A stretch of DNA of 15,000 nt from Botryococcus braunii (taxonomy: Eukaryota > Chlorophyta > Trebouxiophyceae), in the NCBI GenBank assembly GCA_002005505.1, contig KV908552.1:176379-191378 (forward strand), given 5' to 3'. Positions 1 through 8,413 of the stretch are shown piece after piece (positions within the stretch are counted from its first letter, which is position 1; every line of letters begins with the position of its first letter). The translations under genes were made by a program, and so were the position numbers. The notes beneath the pieces were generated by a model. It was given only the letters and a program-made list of their open reading frames with translations, was not told where the DNA came from and ran no database searches.

Positions 1-90
1 TCCGCTCTGTACGCACTCTCTTTGGAAAACAATTCTTCACACACGTGATCCTGTCTGGAGCCCTTCAATTTCACTGTGAGAGATATCGAC

Positions 91-464
91 GAGGGTTATC
101 GGTAGAACGAGGGTTATGAGCAGTACGAGGGTTATCGGTAGAACGAGGGTTATGAGCAGTACGAGGGTTATTGTTAGAACGAGGGTTATGAGCAGTACGA
201 GGATTATGAGCAGTACGAGGGTTATTGTTAGAACGAGGGTTATGAGCAGTACGAGGGTTATTGTTAGAACGAGGGTTATGAGCAGTACGAGGGTTATTGT
301 TAGAACGAGGGTTATGAGCAGTACGAGGGTTATTGTTAGAACGAGGGTTATGAGCAGTACGAGGGTTATTGTTAGAACGAGGGTTATGAGCAGTACGAGG
401 GTTGTTAGAACGAGGGTTATGAGCAGTACGAGAGTTATCTGTAGAACAACGGTTTTATTAGAAC
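91..464. repeat. 18-bp tandem array (36-bp alternating A/B units)
   Basis: About 20 head-to-tail 18-bp units run from 91 to 447, followed by one decayed 17-bp unit. Two unit types mostly alternate: A (gagggttatgagcagtac) and B (gagggttattgttagaac). The first B units carry cggtagaac instead, one A is doubled at 181-216, and one B at 397-411 has lost 3 bp. The alternation makes 36 bp the true period. One plus-strand frame stays open through the array and would give a 12-residue Ser/Thr/Arg/Val repeat peptide from 116. I read this as a by-product of an 18-bp period without stops, not as a gene. Most units contain GGGTTA, a permutation of the common TTAGGG telomere motif. Confidence 0.95.
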
Positions 465-493
465 AAGGGGTTTCACGAATTTCAGGACCTGTG

Positions 494-541
494 AGACGTC
501 AGTTGCAGCCTTTCGGTTGCCAGCGGTTGCGACTGACGTCT
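494..541. other. Hairpin, 17-bp stem
   Basis: AGACGTCAGT at 494-503 is the perfect reverse complement of ACTGACGTCT at 532-541. The stem continues inward (504-510 with 525-531) with two G-T wobbles, leaving a 14-nt loop. It lies just downstream of the 18-bp array. Its function is unknown; it could be a transcript hairpin or a relic of a foldback element. Confidence 0.7.
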
Positions 542-626
542 GTCGTGCTCGTACATACGTAACTTGTACGAATTTGGAGATGTGATATTGGTGGCTAAGG
601 CGCTTCACACTATGCATGTTTTATAG

Positions 627-905
627 TCCGTCAACAATTCTGAAAGCTGATGCTTGTGGGTGGACTCTCAAAACATCTGCCAGTGCTTTACTTTTGGGAG
701 GCTGAAGGTGTTGTGTGCCTGTCTGTCAGCTGTTTTCAAAGCTCACGCTTGTGTGTAAACTCTCTCGAACATCGGCCATTACTTTTGCGACGCTGAAGCT
801 GTTGTGGTGCCTGTCTGTCAGCTATTTTGAAACCTCACGCTTCTGGGCAAACTCTCAAACATCTGCCATTGCGTTACTTTTGGGAGCTGAGTGGGTGCGT
901 CTTCC
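627..905. repeat. Three diverged 92-bp tandem repeats
   Basis: Three copies start near 627, 721 and 813. Landmarks shared by copies are gtctgtcagc (721 and 813, decayed at 627), cacgcttgtg-like, aaactctc, catctgccat-like, ttacttttg and gctgaag. The spacing between the last two copies is exactly 92 bp. No stable coding frame is conserved across the copies. Confidence 0.8.
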
Positions 906-958
906 TGATCTTCACCTGTGGGAGGGCGGCTTCGGAATGTGTGTCTTTTTTGGCCCCC

Positions 959-974
959 GGGGGGGGGGGGGGGG
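959..974. repeat. Poly-G run (G16)
   Basis: A perfect run of 16 G follows a C5 stretch. The length is likely to be polymorphic or prone to sequencing error. Confidence 0.95.
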
Positions 975-1214
975 CGACACTACAATCATCTTGCGGGCTG
1001 TAACAATTTGAGCTGGGACAGCAGCACGCTAAGCAGCAAGGAGTCTGCAGATTCTGCGATGCATGGTGAACATTTGTGCTGCAAAGCAAGGGAGTGCTAA
1101 CCCCGTAACGTTAATATTGTAGCCCTGAATCCCGTAACTGTAATCCTGGAACCCTAAATCGGCCTGCAAGATCGAGGGCGGGCGTGCCAAGGGGGGTTGT
1201 GGGGACTCGGGCAG

Positions 1215-1472
1215 GTGCTTTTTAACTGGGCGGACGAAGACGTGGTGCGCATCCTCAAAAACGTGCGGGCTGCCATCGGAGATGCCAAAGCAAAAGTTTG
1301 CATATGCGAGGTATGCGAGGGGCATTTTTTGGCGATTTACAGGGTATACTTGAATTGTCCATGAAGTCAAGAAAAGGCTATGCTGAGCAGATGGTGCGTG
1401 TGTGCATGCATGCATCTGCGCAGGCCAGGCACCCCGCCCGACCCCGCGACGTGCGCGCGTACTGGCACACGT

Positions 1473-1567
<95 letters not shown>

Positions 1568-1841
1568 CAGATCTCCCTCGCTTTCCTGAAACCCTCAATG
1601 CCCCTCGTGTCTGCGGTACTCCAAATCACCGACGGAGGGATGCACGCCCTGGGCGCAGAACCAACCCAAGATCGAGGACACGGTGTCGAGCTGGATGGAC
1701 CTGCTGATGATGCAGCTGATGGGGGCGCGCGGGCGCGGCCCCTCTGAGCTGGCGCCCCTCCTACTGGAGGCGGGCTTCGCCGTGACCGGCAACCACCACA
1801 CCCGCGGCGAGTTCAGCGTCATCGAAGCCGTGCCCGTTTAG
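1215..1841 (+). CDS. O-methyltransferase family protein, C-terminal exons (partial)
   Basis: Two exons, 1215-1310 (32 codons) and 1659-1841 (60 codons plus TAG), are joined by a 348-nt intron: donor GAG|GTATGC, acceptor GCGCAG|AAC, both phase 0. Exon A encodes VLFNWADEDVVRILKNVRAA followed by a strand ending KVCICE. Exon B encodes SSWMDLLMMQLMGARGR, then LLLEAGF and the end FSVIEAVPV. This order matches the C-terminal catalytic half of the Methyltransf_2 family (caffeate/acetylserotonin O-methyltransferase type), which methylates a hydroxyl using S-adenosylmethionine. The acceptor before 1215 (GGGCAG|GTG) shows that upstream exons exist, but I could not find them; the N-terminal and SAM-binding part is missing from the window. 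Oddities: the usual LHDW is LFNW, so the catalytic His is Phe; the GKER-type Glu is Gly; and the short strand normally following KVCICE is absent. It could be a diverged non-methylating homologue or a decaying fragment. Family assignment is fairly sure; activity is not. Confidence 0.78.
1474..1564. repeat. (CA)n microsatellite inside O-methyltransferase intron
   Basis: About 45 CA units are interrupted once by a G at 1534. The tract lies within the intron 1311-1658 and reads as CA on the sense strand. Confidence 0.97.
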
Positions 1842-2059
1842 GTCGTGGCCCTTCAACGACGCTGTGGCAGTGCCTATTGGAATCGTTCCCCTAAAGCTCA
1901 TCGACGCAGTACCCATGTGACTCGAGCTCGTGCCCCTCCAGCAACACCCAGGCAGCGCCCATTTGCTTCGCCCCCCTACAGCTCATCAAAGCAGGCCTAT
2001 TTGAATCGTGCCCCTAGAGCGGCCCCGAGGCAGCGCCCATTTGGTTGCTGCCCGTGTCG
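1827..2059. repeat. ~40-bp minisatellite starting at the O-methyltransferase stop codon
   Basis: Units begin at 1827, 1867, 1906, 1952, 1991 and 2030, with spacing of 39-46 bp. Each contains a GC(A/C)G..CC(C/T)(A/G)TTT-like core, and most follow it with a TCGTGCCCCT-like core. The first unit overlaps the terminal codons and TAG of the upstream coding sequence. The third unit still reads as Leu-Ile-Asp-Ala-Val-Pro-Met-stop, a close copy of the gene's Val-Ile-Glu-Ala-Val-Pro-Val-stop. The array occupies the presumed 3' untranslated region. Confidence 0.75.
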
Positions 2060-4090
2060 TCTGGCGGAGTGTTTTCTTGTTGTTCTTGCCAGGGAAAGGA
2101 CAAAGATGGCAGCGGGAGCCCAGAACTCCCACCCCGGCATCTTAAGTTCCTGGTAAACGGGTAAACTGCGCATGTGACCCGGCAGTCGCAATGAAAAAGT
2201 TATATAAGCGCAGAACGTTTTTCTCCTTGTCGAGGTGTTGTCCCGTCATTGCAGGATAATTACCGGGTTTATGATAATGATTTGTGATCTGCGGGGTCGT
2301 GCTATTGGGAAAGGGTGCATGAGGTGTGCATGGTCCGGCACACACTGGGGTTCGAGTCGAGGCCGGGTCCCGCCTCCGGATAGTCTGATGTTTGCGGCCC
2401 ACAAGCCCGTGAGTTTGTGATTCCAAACCACGGGGAGGTCAGTTGGGGAGTTTCAGGATTGCATGGGCGACATCCTGTGGGGCCGATTGGAGGTAGTTGA
2501 GGATGGCTGTTGACGAGAATCAGCGGCCCCACTCATTGTGGAATGGGCCATGTGATTGGCTATGGGCCACTCGAAATGCTCTGCACCCTCGTTTTGTTCC
2601 GCAAGACAGAGGATCGGTGAGGCTGAGGGAATTGCCCCGGGTGTCAAGTTTGTCTTCCCCATTGGAAGAGAAGAAGGGCAGTGGAAACTGCGGCTAGCGG
2701 GAACGCCCGTTTGCCATACCCGTCGTGGACTGTTTTCTCCCCAGTCACTGTCTAAAAAGTGTTGAAAAGGGAACTCAGTGAGTGCAGCCCATTCGGCTGA
2801 TTTTGCTCCAAGTAGGAGTTTGCTGTTTTTTACCACGGCCTTTCGACTCTCATTTCTGGTGTATATACCGGCGGGCATGATCCCTACGACCTGCACCGCA
2901 AAAACATCCCCCATCGAGGTTTTCCCTCCTGTCCCCTTCATTTCTCTTTTTCCCGTTGAGGCTAGGGCCTTTCAGCGTTCTCATTGTTGCGGCGCATGGG
3001 GGGAAAAATAGTGCAAACTCAAAGCATTCCTATCCCGAGCTTTCTTCGGTTCTCATTGCCTGGAACAAAAATACATCCGACTTTCGGGCTGGCATTCTCC
3101 GAAGAAGCTCCAGTGTTCGCGTAGGCAGTCTGCCTGTGGAGGGAGAAAGTCCTCTGAGGGCGAAGTCAAGTGTAGTGCTTTCAAGGAGGTCCTTCTGAGC
3201 AGGTAGTGGCGGTGGAGCAGGAGAATTTCGGCTGGAAATAGTCCCATCTGCTTAAAGCACCACTGCGGGGGATTTGACCGTCGCAGTGGGTTATTCCGAC
3301 CGCTGGGAGTCAGAATGGGAGTTGAGTGTTCGAAAAGTAGGAGTCGGCAAACTTAGTAGATCAGAAGGAAAGGGACCGTGGGGACGAGAGAGTTGAGTTC
3401 CCATTTGAATTTCCCATAGATCAGGAGTCGTGCTGCTAGCCCACGGTAGGGCAACCCATATGGGCGCCAAGCAGTAGGCCTAGAGGCCCTACGGCAGGTT
3501 GTATGACTTTCCGCGTTCCCGCATGCACGATTTATGGTGTGTGGTTAGGATAAGCTTCACTTTATACTAAACAAAGGTAGGTTTGCAATCACCAATCCTG
3601 CGGCGAAGGACATTGCCTGGCAACGCAAAGGGCGGGGAAGGCCTCGGGCCGCGTTTATAGGGGACGGGGTGCCACTGAAAAGTCGTCGTCTTGTCTTTGT
3701 GTACCTTGCACGTGCATAGGAGCATGCACGCGGGTACGCTCGGGGGCAGGATTACAACCGCAGTCGGGCTTCTGCATTCGAAGCACATATGACGCATGGT
3801 TTACGCATTTAGATGTACTTTTGGATTTTTACTACATTTTTACTAGATTTTATACAGTAAGTTACTTATATGGATTTTTACTAAAGTTAGTGCAGCCAAG
3901 TTTCAGTGAGGACTGGTACCGGTGAGGTGCCCTCGGGAAATGGGAAGTGCCTGTGGCGTACTGGGGGCTAGGCTGATGAAGCTTGTAGCTTGGCCTTGTT
4001 GGGAGCACTTGCATTCTGCATTCCCGTTAAGATCCTAGCTAGCGTCACTACAGTGTCAGCTGGAAATGCGAAGTTTGCTGCTGTATTTCA
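2060..4090. other. Stretch without recognisable genes
   Basis: There are open frames on both strands, the longest being 162 codons on the minus strand at 2453-2941. None shows a recognisable domain or a clear splice structure, and a frame of that length is about what chance gives in 15 kb. A TATATAAG sequence at 2201-2208 and an AT-rich patch at 3820-3890 are the only compositional landmarks. A partial inverted repeat (GTAGGGC at 3446 and GCCCTAC at 3486) encloses the palindrome CCCATATGGG. Confidence 0.5.
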
Positions 4091-4136
4091 TGGGGGTGGG
4101 GTGGGGTGGGGTGTTTTGGGGGGGGGGGGGGGGGGG
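4091..4136 (+). repeat. G-rich tract with possible G-quadruplex and G19 run
   Basis: Four runs of four or five G separated by single T (4092-4112) are followed by GTTTT and a run of 19 G ending at 4136. The plus strand meets the usual pattern for an intramolecular G-quadruplex. Confidence 0.9.
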
Positions 4137-4650
4137 CTACTTTGAAAATTCCCGGGTGGCGGTCTTACAACGCCCCATGGTAGGGACACCGTGTTTGGTA
4201 CATTTCAAATTCCACTGCCCTTCGAAGGTGAGGTGTACTCTCCCTGTCAGGCTGCCCCCAAACGGGTGGGGTGAAGTATCCCGCCTCTCCCCCCTTTCAT
4301 GCGTGGGGGTTTTGACTTGTTGTAACAATGAATTAAGGGTATCACAGTCGATGGAACATTATTCTGGGGATCCTGCCATCAGCCAATCAGCCGAAGGACA
4401 TTCTTGTTGTGGCACTACATAGCGAGCTTGTCTGCCCCGTTGTGCTGGCCAAGCTTGCTGCACAGCCCGACCTTGCAAGGCAGTTACACGGAATCGACTA
4501 CGTACTCGATTCCTGCAACTCCCTTGTCTGTACGTGCATGTACAGCTGTGGGAACTGTCTGGGAACCTGCAGGAACTATCAAGTCCCCTGTAGTGGGATA
4601 CGAGGTATTCTGGGTGATTTGAGCACCGTACGTCTTAATTTGAAGTGGGA
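4137..4650. other. Stretch without recognisable genes
   Basis: Only short overlapping open frames are present, with no recognisable domain or convincing splice pair on either strand. Confidence 0.5.
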
Positions 4651-4755
4651 GTTCTTACAGTACAGAGGGGGGAAGTCGAAGTAAGAATTCTTGCATTACA
4701 GAGGGGGGAGTCGAATAGAGAATTCTTACATAACAGAGGGGGGGGAGTCTTCGTC
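4651..4755. repeat. Three 35-bp tandem repeats
   Basis: Three copies of a unit built from (a/g)ttctta-ca(g/t)-acagaggggg(g)agtcg begin near 4651, 4686 and 4721. The units differ by a few substitutions and by the G-run length. No coding frame is apparent. Confidence 0.85.
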
Positions 4756-5447
4756 GGGATCAGCAACCGTATTTTAGGGGGAACTCTTCGGGGAAACTCT
4801 TTTTTTCTAAGCCCGGCCTGGGATTTTAGCCGGCACACCCTGTGAGGGAATCGTGGTCTGTTACCAACAATCAAGTGGTGACTGCTAGCATCAACAGGGA
4901 CCCCTTGGATGCACAAATTGTGCTCGGCGTTCACGCATGTGTGCACTTGTGTATTATCCTTGCGCTTGTCCTTGCGCTTGTGGGCAGGAGCTCCTTTGAA
5001 CAATGAACTTCGAATCTCATCGTTGAAACTCAATCTTGGAACTGAGGCGACAGTTGGTTCACCAGGGGGGTGTGGAGCCCACGCCGTGCTGAACCTCTTC
5101 AATTAGACGGTATTCAACTATCCGATTGGTGGCTGAGGTGTGGTCAGCATCCTAGGAGGGCACGAGCACATTCGCTGCTCACACGTGCACAGGCTGCTCA
5201 CACACTTAGCCTGCTCGTGATTGAAGACAGGTGAGGCGTGCAGCGTAGCTGTCGTAGGCCAGGATCGAAGTATTCGCGGGCAAATGGCATGAATGCCATC
5301 AGTCTGGTGTCAACTTGCCCTTTGAAAGGAATGGGGTCATGGACTCCTAGTCTGGAAAAAAGATTTTTAATCTGTATTAGGAATAACGATTTGTGTTCAG
5401 AAGGTACGTGCACCTTAAGCTTGCCGGACATGGCTAAAGGGATTTGG
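4756..5447. other. Stretch without recognisable genes
   Basis: No convincing coding signal. It contains a perfect 12-bp tandem duplication (tccttgcgcttg twice, 4957-4980) and a pair of gctgctcacac repeats near 5175-5205. Confidence 0.5.
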
Positions 5448-5467
5448 ACTCTTTATATATAAAGAGT
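5448..5467. other. 20-bp perfect palindrome with TATA core
   Basis: ACTCTTTATATATAAAGAGT reads the same on both strands. It abuts, and overlaps by two bases, the left end of the large inverted repeat that follows. The centre TATATATA could serve as a TATA element on either strand, but no transcript start can be shown from sequence. Confidence 0.85.
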
Positions 5468-5683
5468 TCAAAGAAGGTCTCCACCTGTGAGCTCCCGTTG
5501 TGTTGGTGGTCTCACATCCCAACGCACTCCCACCGGGCAGACGAGGGGAAGCTCCCACGGGAGTCCCTCAGGACCCTCTGCGGGACTCCCGTGGGAGCTC
5601 CCCCTCGTCTCCCAGATGGGAGTGCGTTGGGATGTGAGACCACCAACACAACGGGAGCTCACAGGTGGAGACCTTCTTTGAAC
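5466..5683. repeat. Large near-perfect inverted repeat (102-bp arms)
   Basis: The left arm 5466-5567 and right arm 5582-5683 are reverse complements with 4 mismatches in 102 bp. The outer 67 bp match perfectly. The spacer is 14 nt. Open frames on both strands here encode nearly the same peptide, a direct consequence of the palindrome, so I do not call a gene. I see no target-site duplication at the ends and no transposase. Possible readings are a foldback/MITE-like element, a locus giving a long hairpin RNA, or a recent inverted duplication. Confidence 0.95.
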
Positions 5684-6461
5684 CTCGACAATGGCAATTT
5701 CTCTCGAGTTAGAAGGCATCATGCAGTTCACGCTTTCAAACTTGAACTGGTCTTGGGCTGTCGCGCCTCTGGATGGTGATTGATTAGTAATTATCCCGAT
5801 GTCAAGTCTCGTGCGCGCTTGACGCGTTCTGTGCGTAGCAGTGCGGAATTCCTATCACGCGTCACCCGTCACGCGTTACTCAGGGAGGGAGCATATGGTC
5901 TCCCCGGGACAGAATTGAGCATGCTAAATTAGTATGCATAGGCGACTTGTATGACGGGCTTGTATCACAGTTCTGATTAGAGCTACATTATTATTACTTG
6001 CCTACTTACGTAGGCAGGTTAGAATTAAAGCTTGCATACTAGTTCTGAGTTTAGAACTACGAAGCAGGCTTTCTGCCGAAAGGCTTGTGCCAGCCCATGT
6101 GTAGAGTAAATTCAACGTTAAACATCTAAGAAAGCGTTCTTACTCTAGGCTGCGGGATGGCTTGCAAAAAGTCCTCGGTGACATTGAAGTGTCAGGGCGC
6201 GTGCCGTCCAGAAACACTGGTGTAGGCAGATGATGCAGTTTATGTGGTATGTTATCGTATGTATATGCAATTATATGCGCATGACTGGTGTGCCACATAT
6301 CTGGTAGGTACAGGCTGTGCTTGGGAAGACGGGACGGTCTGTTGCTGATCCTGAAATCCTTGTTGGGGAGTGGCCAGCACAGATGGTTACGTCCTTAAAT
6401 TCCTAAGCAGGTGTTGTGCTCACTCTCTCTTGCAGAAACCTTTTAAGCTACAAGCAAACAC

Positions 6462-6463
<2 letters not shown>
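5684..6463. other. Stretch without recognisable genes
   Basis: No gene was recognised. It contains a repeated cacgcgtca motif near 5857-5876 and a short inverted repeat (TGCCTAC/GTAGGCA, about 5999-6016). A pyrimidine tract ending CTCTCTCTTGCAG at 6423-6435 resembles a plus-strand splice acceptor, but no clear exon follows it. Confidence 0.5.

Positions 6464-6533
<70 letters not shown>
6464..6533. repeat. (CA)35 microsatellite
   Basis: An uninterrupted CA tract, followed after 13 bp by a C11 run at 6547-6557. Confidence 0.97.
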
Positions 6534-6534
<1 letters not shown>

Positions 6535-6906
6535 CGCACAAAAACACCCCCCCCCCCAAAGAAAAGAAGGTTAGCGACTTTCCCTTGGGAATTGGCCGGT
6601 CAGAATGGGCGCCGTCTTGCTGAAATATTATCTGTGGCTCTTTGTATTGACATCATTAACTGTTATACTGTCTCCTATCAATAGTCCTGATCTTGGTCAG
6701 AGCATTTTTGGGGACACCTGGGATAGCAATTCAAGATTGTTTACGCTCACATGAGATTGCTCGAGCCACGTGGACTGGCTCCCGGCACAAGTGCTGAGTG
6801 AGGAAAGGTCTCTGCTGTCACGAGATGTTAGTGCAGCGGATAAGAATCCGATACCGTCTGTAAGGGTGGTGCAAATCAAGAGCTTTGGAGATGAGCAAAA
6901 GTTCCC

Positions 6907-7221
6907 ATGGAAGCATTTCATGCCGCAATAATCATCTTTGTTACAATCTGTGTGCTCCATACCGATGCGGGACTTTGCCTGGAGCTATGCCACAACCAGC
7001 TGGTACCACTTGCTGCAGTACATGTATACGGTACACGAGGGCTTATCCAGCAATCCCCGAAACCGTATGTCCGACCCAAGCACTTAGCTGAATGCACTAC
7101 AACAGATTTCGGACACTTCTTGCTAAGGGACGCGGTGAATGCGGTACACAGCCTCGCCGCTGCATTACAACCAAAGCAGTTAAGTGGATTGTATATGTCT
7201 GCTGGGTATTGTGTTGTATAG
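6907..7221 (+). CDS. Hypothetical small protein, possible secreted or membrane-anchored
   Basis: A 104-codon frame runs from ATG at 6907 to TAG at 7219-7221. The N-terminus looks like a signal peptide or anchor: a short MEAFHAA start, a hydrophobic core IIIFVTICVL, then a polar turn before residue 22. The rest is mixed-composition protein with several Cys. I recognise no domain. The start context is weak (C at -3, G at +4). A second frame just upstream, open from 6755 to 6931 without its own ATG, is also protein-like and overlaps the start, so the true exon structure may differ; a GTAAGG donor-like site sits near 6860. A chance open frame is a serious alternative. Confidence 0.22.
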   Translation: MEAFHAAIIIFVTICVLHTDAGLCLELCHNQLVPLAAVHVYGTRGLIQQSPKPYVRPKHLAECTTTDFGHFLLRDAVNAVHSLAAALQPKQLSGLYMSAGYCVV

Positions 7222-7255
7222 TTGCACGTGTTGCGCCGCGGGGAGTGGGGGGGGA

Positions 7256-7640
7256 TACATGAGTGTCTTGGACCATGGGACATTCCCCTTCCAGTTTCTT
7301 CAGGGTCTCTTTACCTAGTAGGGTTGTCAACACTAGGGCGGGGGCGGGGGGGGGGGGGACATTTATAGCCACCGGGTGAAATAGCCGGGAGCATCGGGGT
7401 GGGAGTTCAGGGCTCTCGCCCCCATCTTCCTTTTGCTGAAGCACTATAGTGGATGTGCGCCGGTTGAAAGGGGGGGGGGGGGGGGAGGGAGCTGCGTACA
7501 TGTAGGTATGGGATCCATGTGATGTACTCCTTCCAGGGTTTCACGGGTTTCCTTATTACTCGACATATCTACCAGGGGGAGGGTGGAGCAGATTATAGCC
7601 ACGGGGTCACAGCCTGTGCCAGCTCAGGAGCATTCTCGAT
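7256..7640. repeat. Diverged ~240-bp direct duplication
   Basis: The segments about 7256-7395 and 7497-7640 share a series of blocks in the same order: (a/g)tacatg, ccttccag followed by ttc-c-gggt, a G-rich stretch, ttatagccac-ggg, and gagcat-c. Many substitutions and indels separate the copies. The poly-G runs 7346-7358 and 7470-7485 sit within or next to the duplication. A 73-codon frame starting at 7519 lies in the second copy and has no recognisable domain, so it is not called. Confidence 0.6.
7346..7485. repeat. Two poly-G runs (G13 and G16)
   Basis: G13 is at 7346-7358 and G16 at 7470-7485, both with G on the plus strand. Confidence 0.9.
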
Positions 7641-7881
7641 GGCAATCCTCTTCGCTCGTTGGGGTAAATCCCTTGCAGACGACTTGGAACGAACGCGGTA
7701 TTTTAAACGGCAGAGTGGCCTTGCTGTTACGATCCGTTAAGGTTTAGCTGCTGTTCGAAAGATTTGTAGATTGTTCGGGCTTGGCCGTCAATCTACCTGC
7801 TTTCTCCCGGCTTCAGGAGGCTCCTAGATCGGGGCATCAGATTAATTTTTTAGGCACGCTCAGCCAACAATTGGGTGCTTG

Positions 7882-7935
7882 TATCCCGTCTAAAAGATTC
7901 CCAGACCATACCCGTCTAATAGATTACCAGGGTCT
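7882..7935. repeat. 27-bp tandem duplication with CCCGTCTAA motif
   Basis: Units 7882-7908 and 7909-7935 share CCCGTCTAA-AGATT-CCAG with a few changes. They open a 370-bp zone where the sequence CCCGTC or its complement recurs. Confidence 0.75.
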
Positions 7936-7989
7936 GGGTTTTGCTGGACAGGATACAGGCCTGGCTTTGGTGGATATCCCATACTTCCC

Positions 7990-8047
7990 TATCCCGTCAG
8001 GTTGGTGGCTCGGCCTGGTCATCCATGTATCACGTCCTGACGGGATA
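7990..8047. other. Inverted repeat, perfect 12-bp arms
   Basis: TATCCCGTCAGG at 7990-8001 pairs with CCTGACGGGATA at 8036-8047 across a 34-nt loop. Confidence 0.9.
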
Positions 8048-8190
8048 CCGGCCTTGCTAATCTATCTATGCCTGGTATACTGACCCTCCTATCAGTATAT
8101 CCCCTCGATCAAATAAAAGCTTTACGTGACTAAGCAGGTACTCCGTCCCGTCAGGTGGCTAAACCCATGTACCTAATAGTCGAGACCTGC

Positions 8191-8256
8191 CTTCTAATCC
8201 ATTTGACGGGATTACCCTGTCTCCCGGCTGGGTAATCCCGTCAAACAGATTAGGAG
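8191..8256. other. Inverted repeat, perfect 16-bp core in 27-bp arms
   Basis: TTTGACGGGATTACCC at 8202-8217 pairs perfectly with 8230-8245 across a 12-nt loop. The arms extend outward to 8191 and 8256 with three mismatches. The core contains the same GACGGGAT motif as the neighbouring inverted repeat at 7990-8047. Confidence 0.92.
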
Positions 8257-8305
8257 ACGGGGTTTACCCAGTCGAGGGAGCGCTTCAGGAAGGCCCCGGC
8301 CTCAC

Positions 8306-8338
8306 CGTAATCCACAATCCTTTGCTTTTGGAGGGGCC
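8306..8338 (-). repeat. Inverted fragment of the downstream 195-bp repeat
   Basis: These 33 bp match the reverse complement of 8522-8554 at 29 positions. The block therefore belongs to the same repeat family as the tandem pair that follows, in opposite orientation. Confidence 0.8.
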
Positions 8339-8413
8339 AAGCGCCTCGGGGAACTGTAATCCACGGTCCTCAACAATCCACGCCTGCGGGGCCCGCTCTT
8401 GGGAAGCGGACCT

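Noticed and set aside
91..464. CRISPR array
   Set aside because: Units are contiguous 18-bp repeats without unique spacers, and the setting is eukaryotic.
116..562. 148-codon frame encoding a Ser/Thr/Arg/Val repeat protein
   Set aside because: It is generated by an 18-bp period that lacks stops in one frame, then runs into the hairpin. There is no unique N- or C-terminal protein sequence.
1029..1598. Minus-strand 189-codon frame over the CA tract
   Set aside because: It is largely Cys-Val repeat translation of the microsatellite and lies antisense to the O-methyltransferase exons.
2195..2240. TATATAAG promoter-like site at 2201
   Set aside because: No coding region or transcript start follows that would support it; such octamers occur by chance.
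2295..2375. Possible tRNA, from a GGTTCGAGTC B-box-like sequence near 2350
   Set aside because: The bases flanking the loop do not form a five-pair T stem, and no matching acceptor or anticodon arms were found upstream.
2453..2941. Minus-strand 162-codon frame
   Set aside because: It has no recognisable domain, competing frames are open on the plus strand, and one frame of this length is expected by chance in 15 kb. Homology search would be decisive.
5468..5779. Open frames on both strands through the large hairpin
   Set aside because: The plus and minus peptides are nearly identical because the DNA is palindromic; no domain is present.
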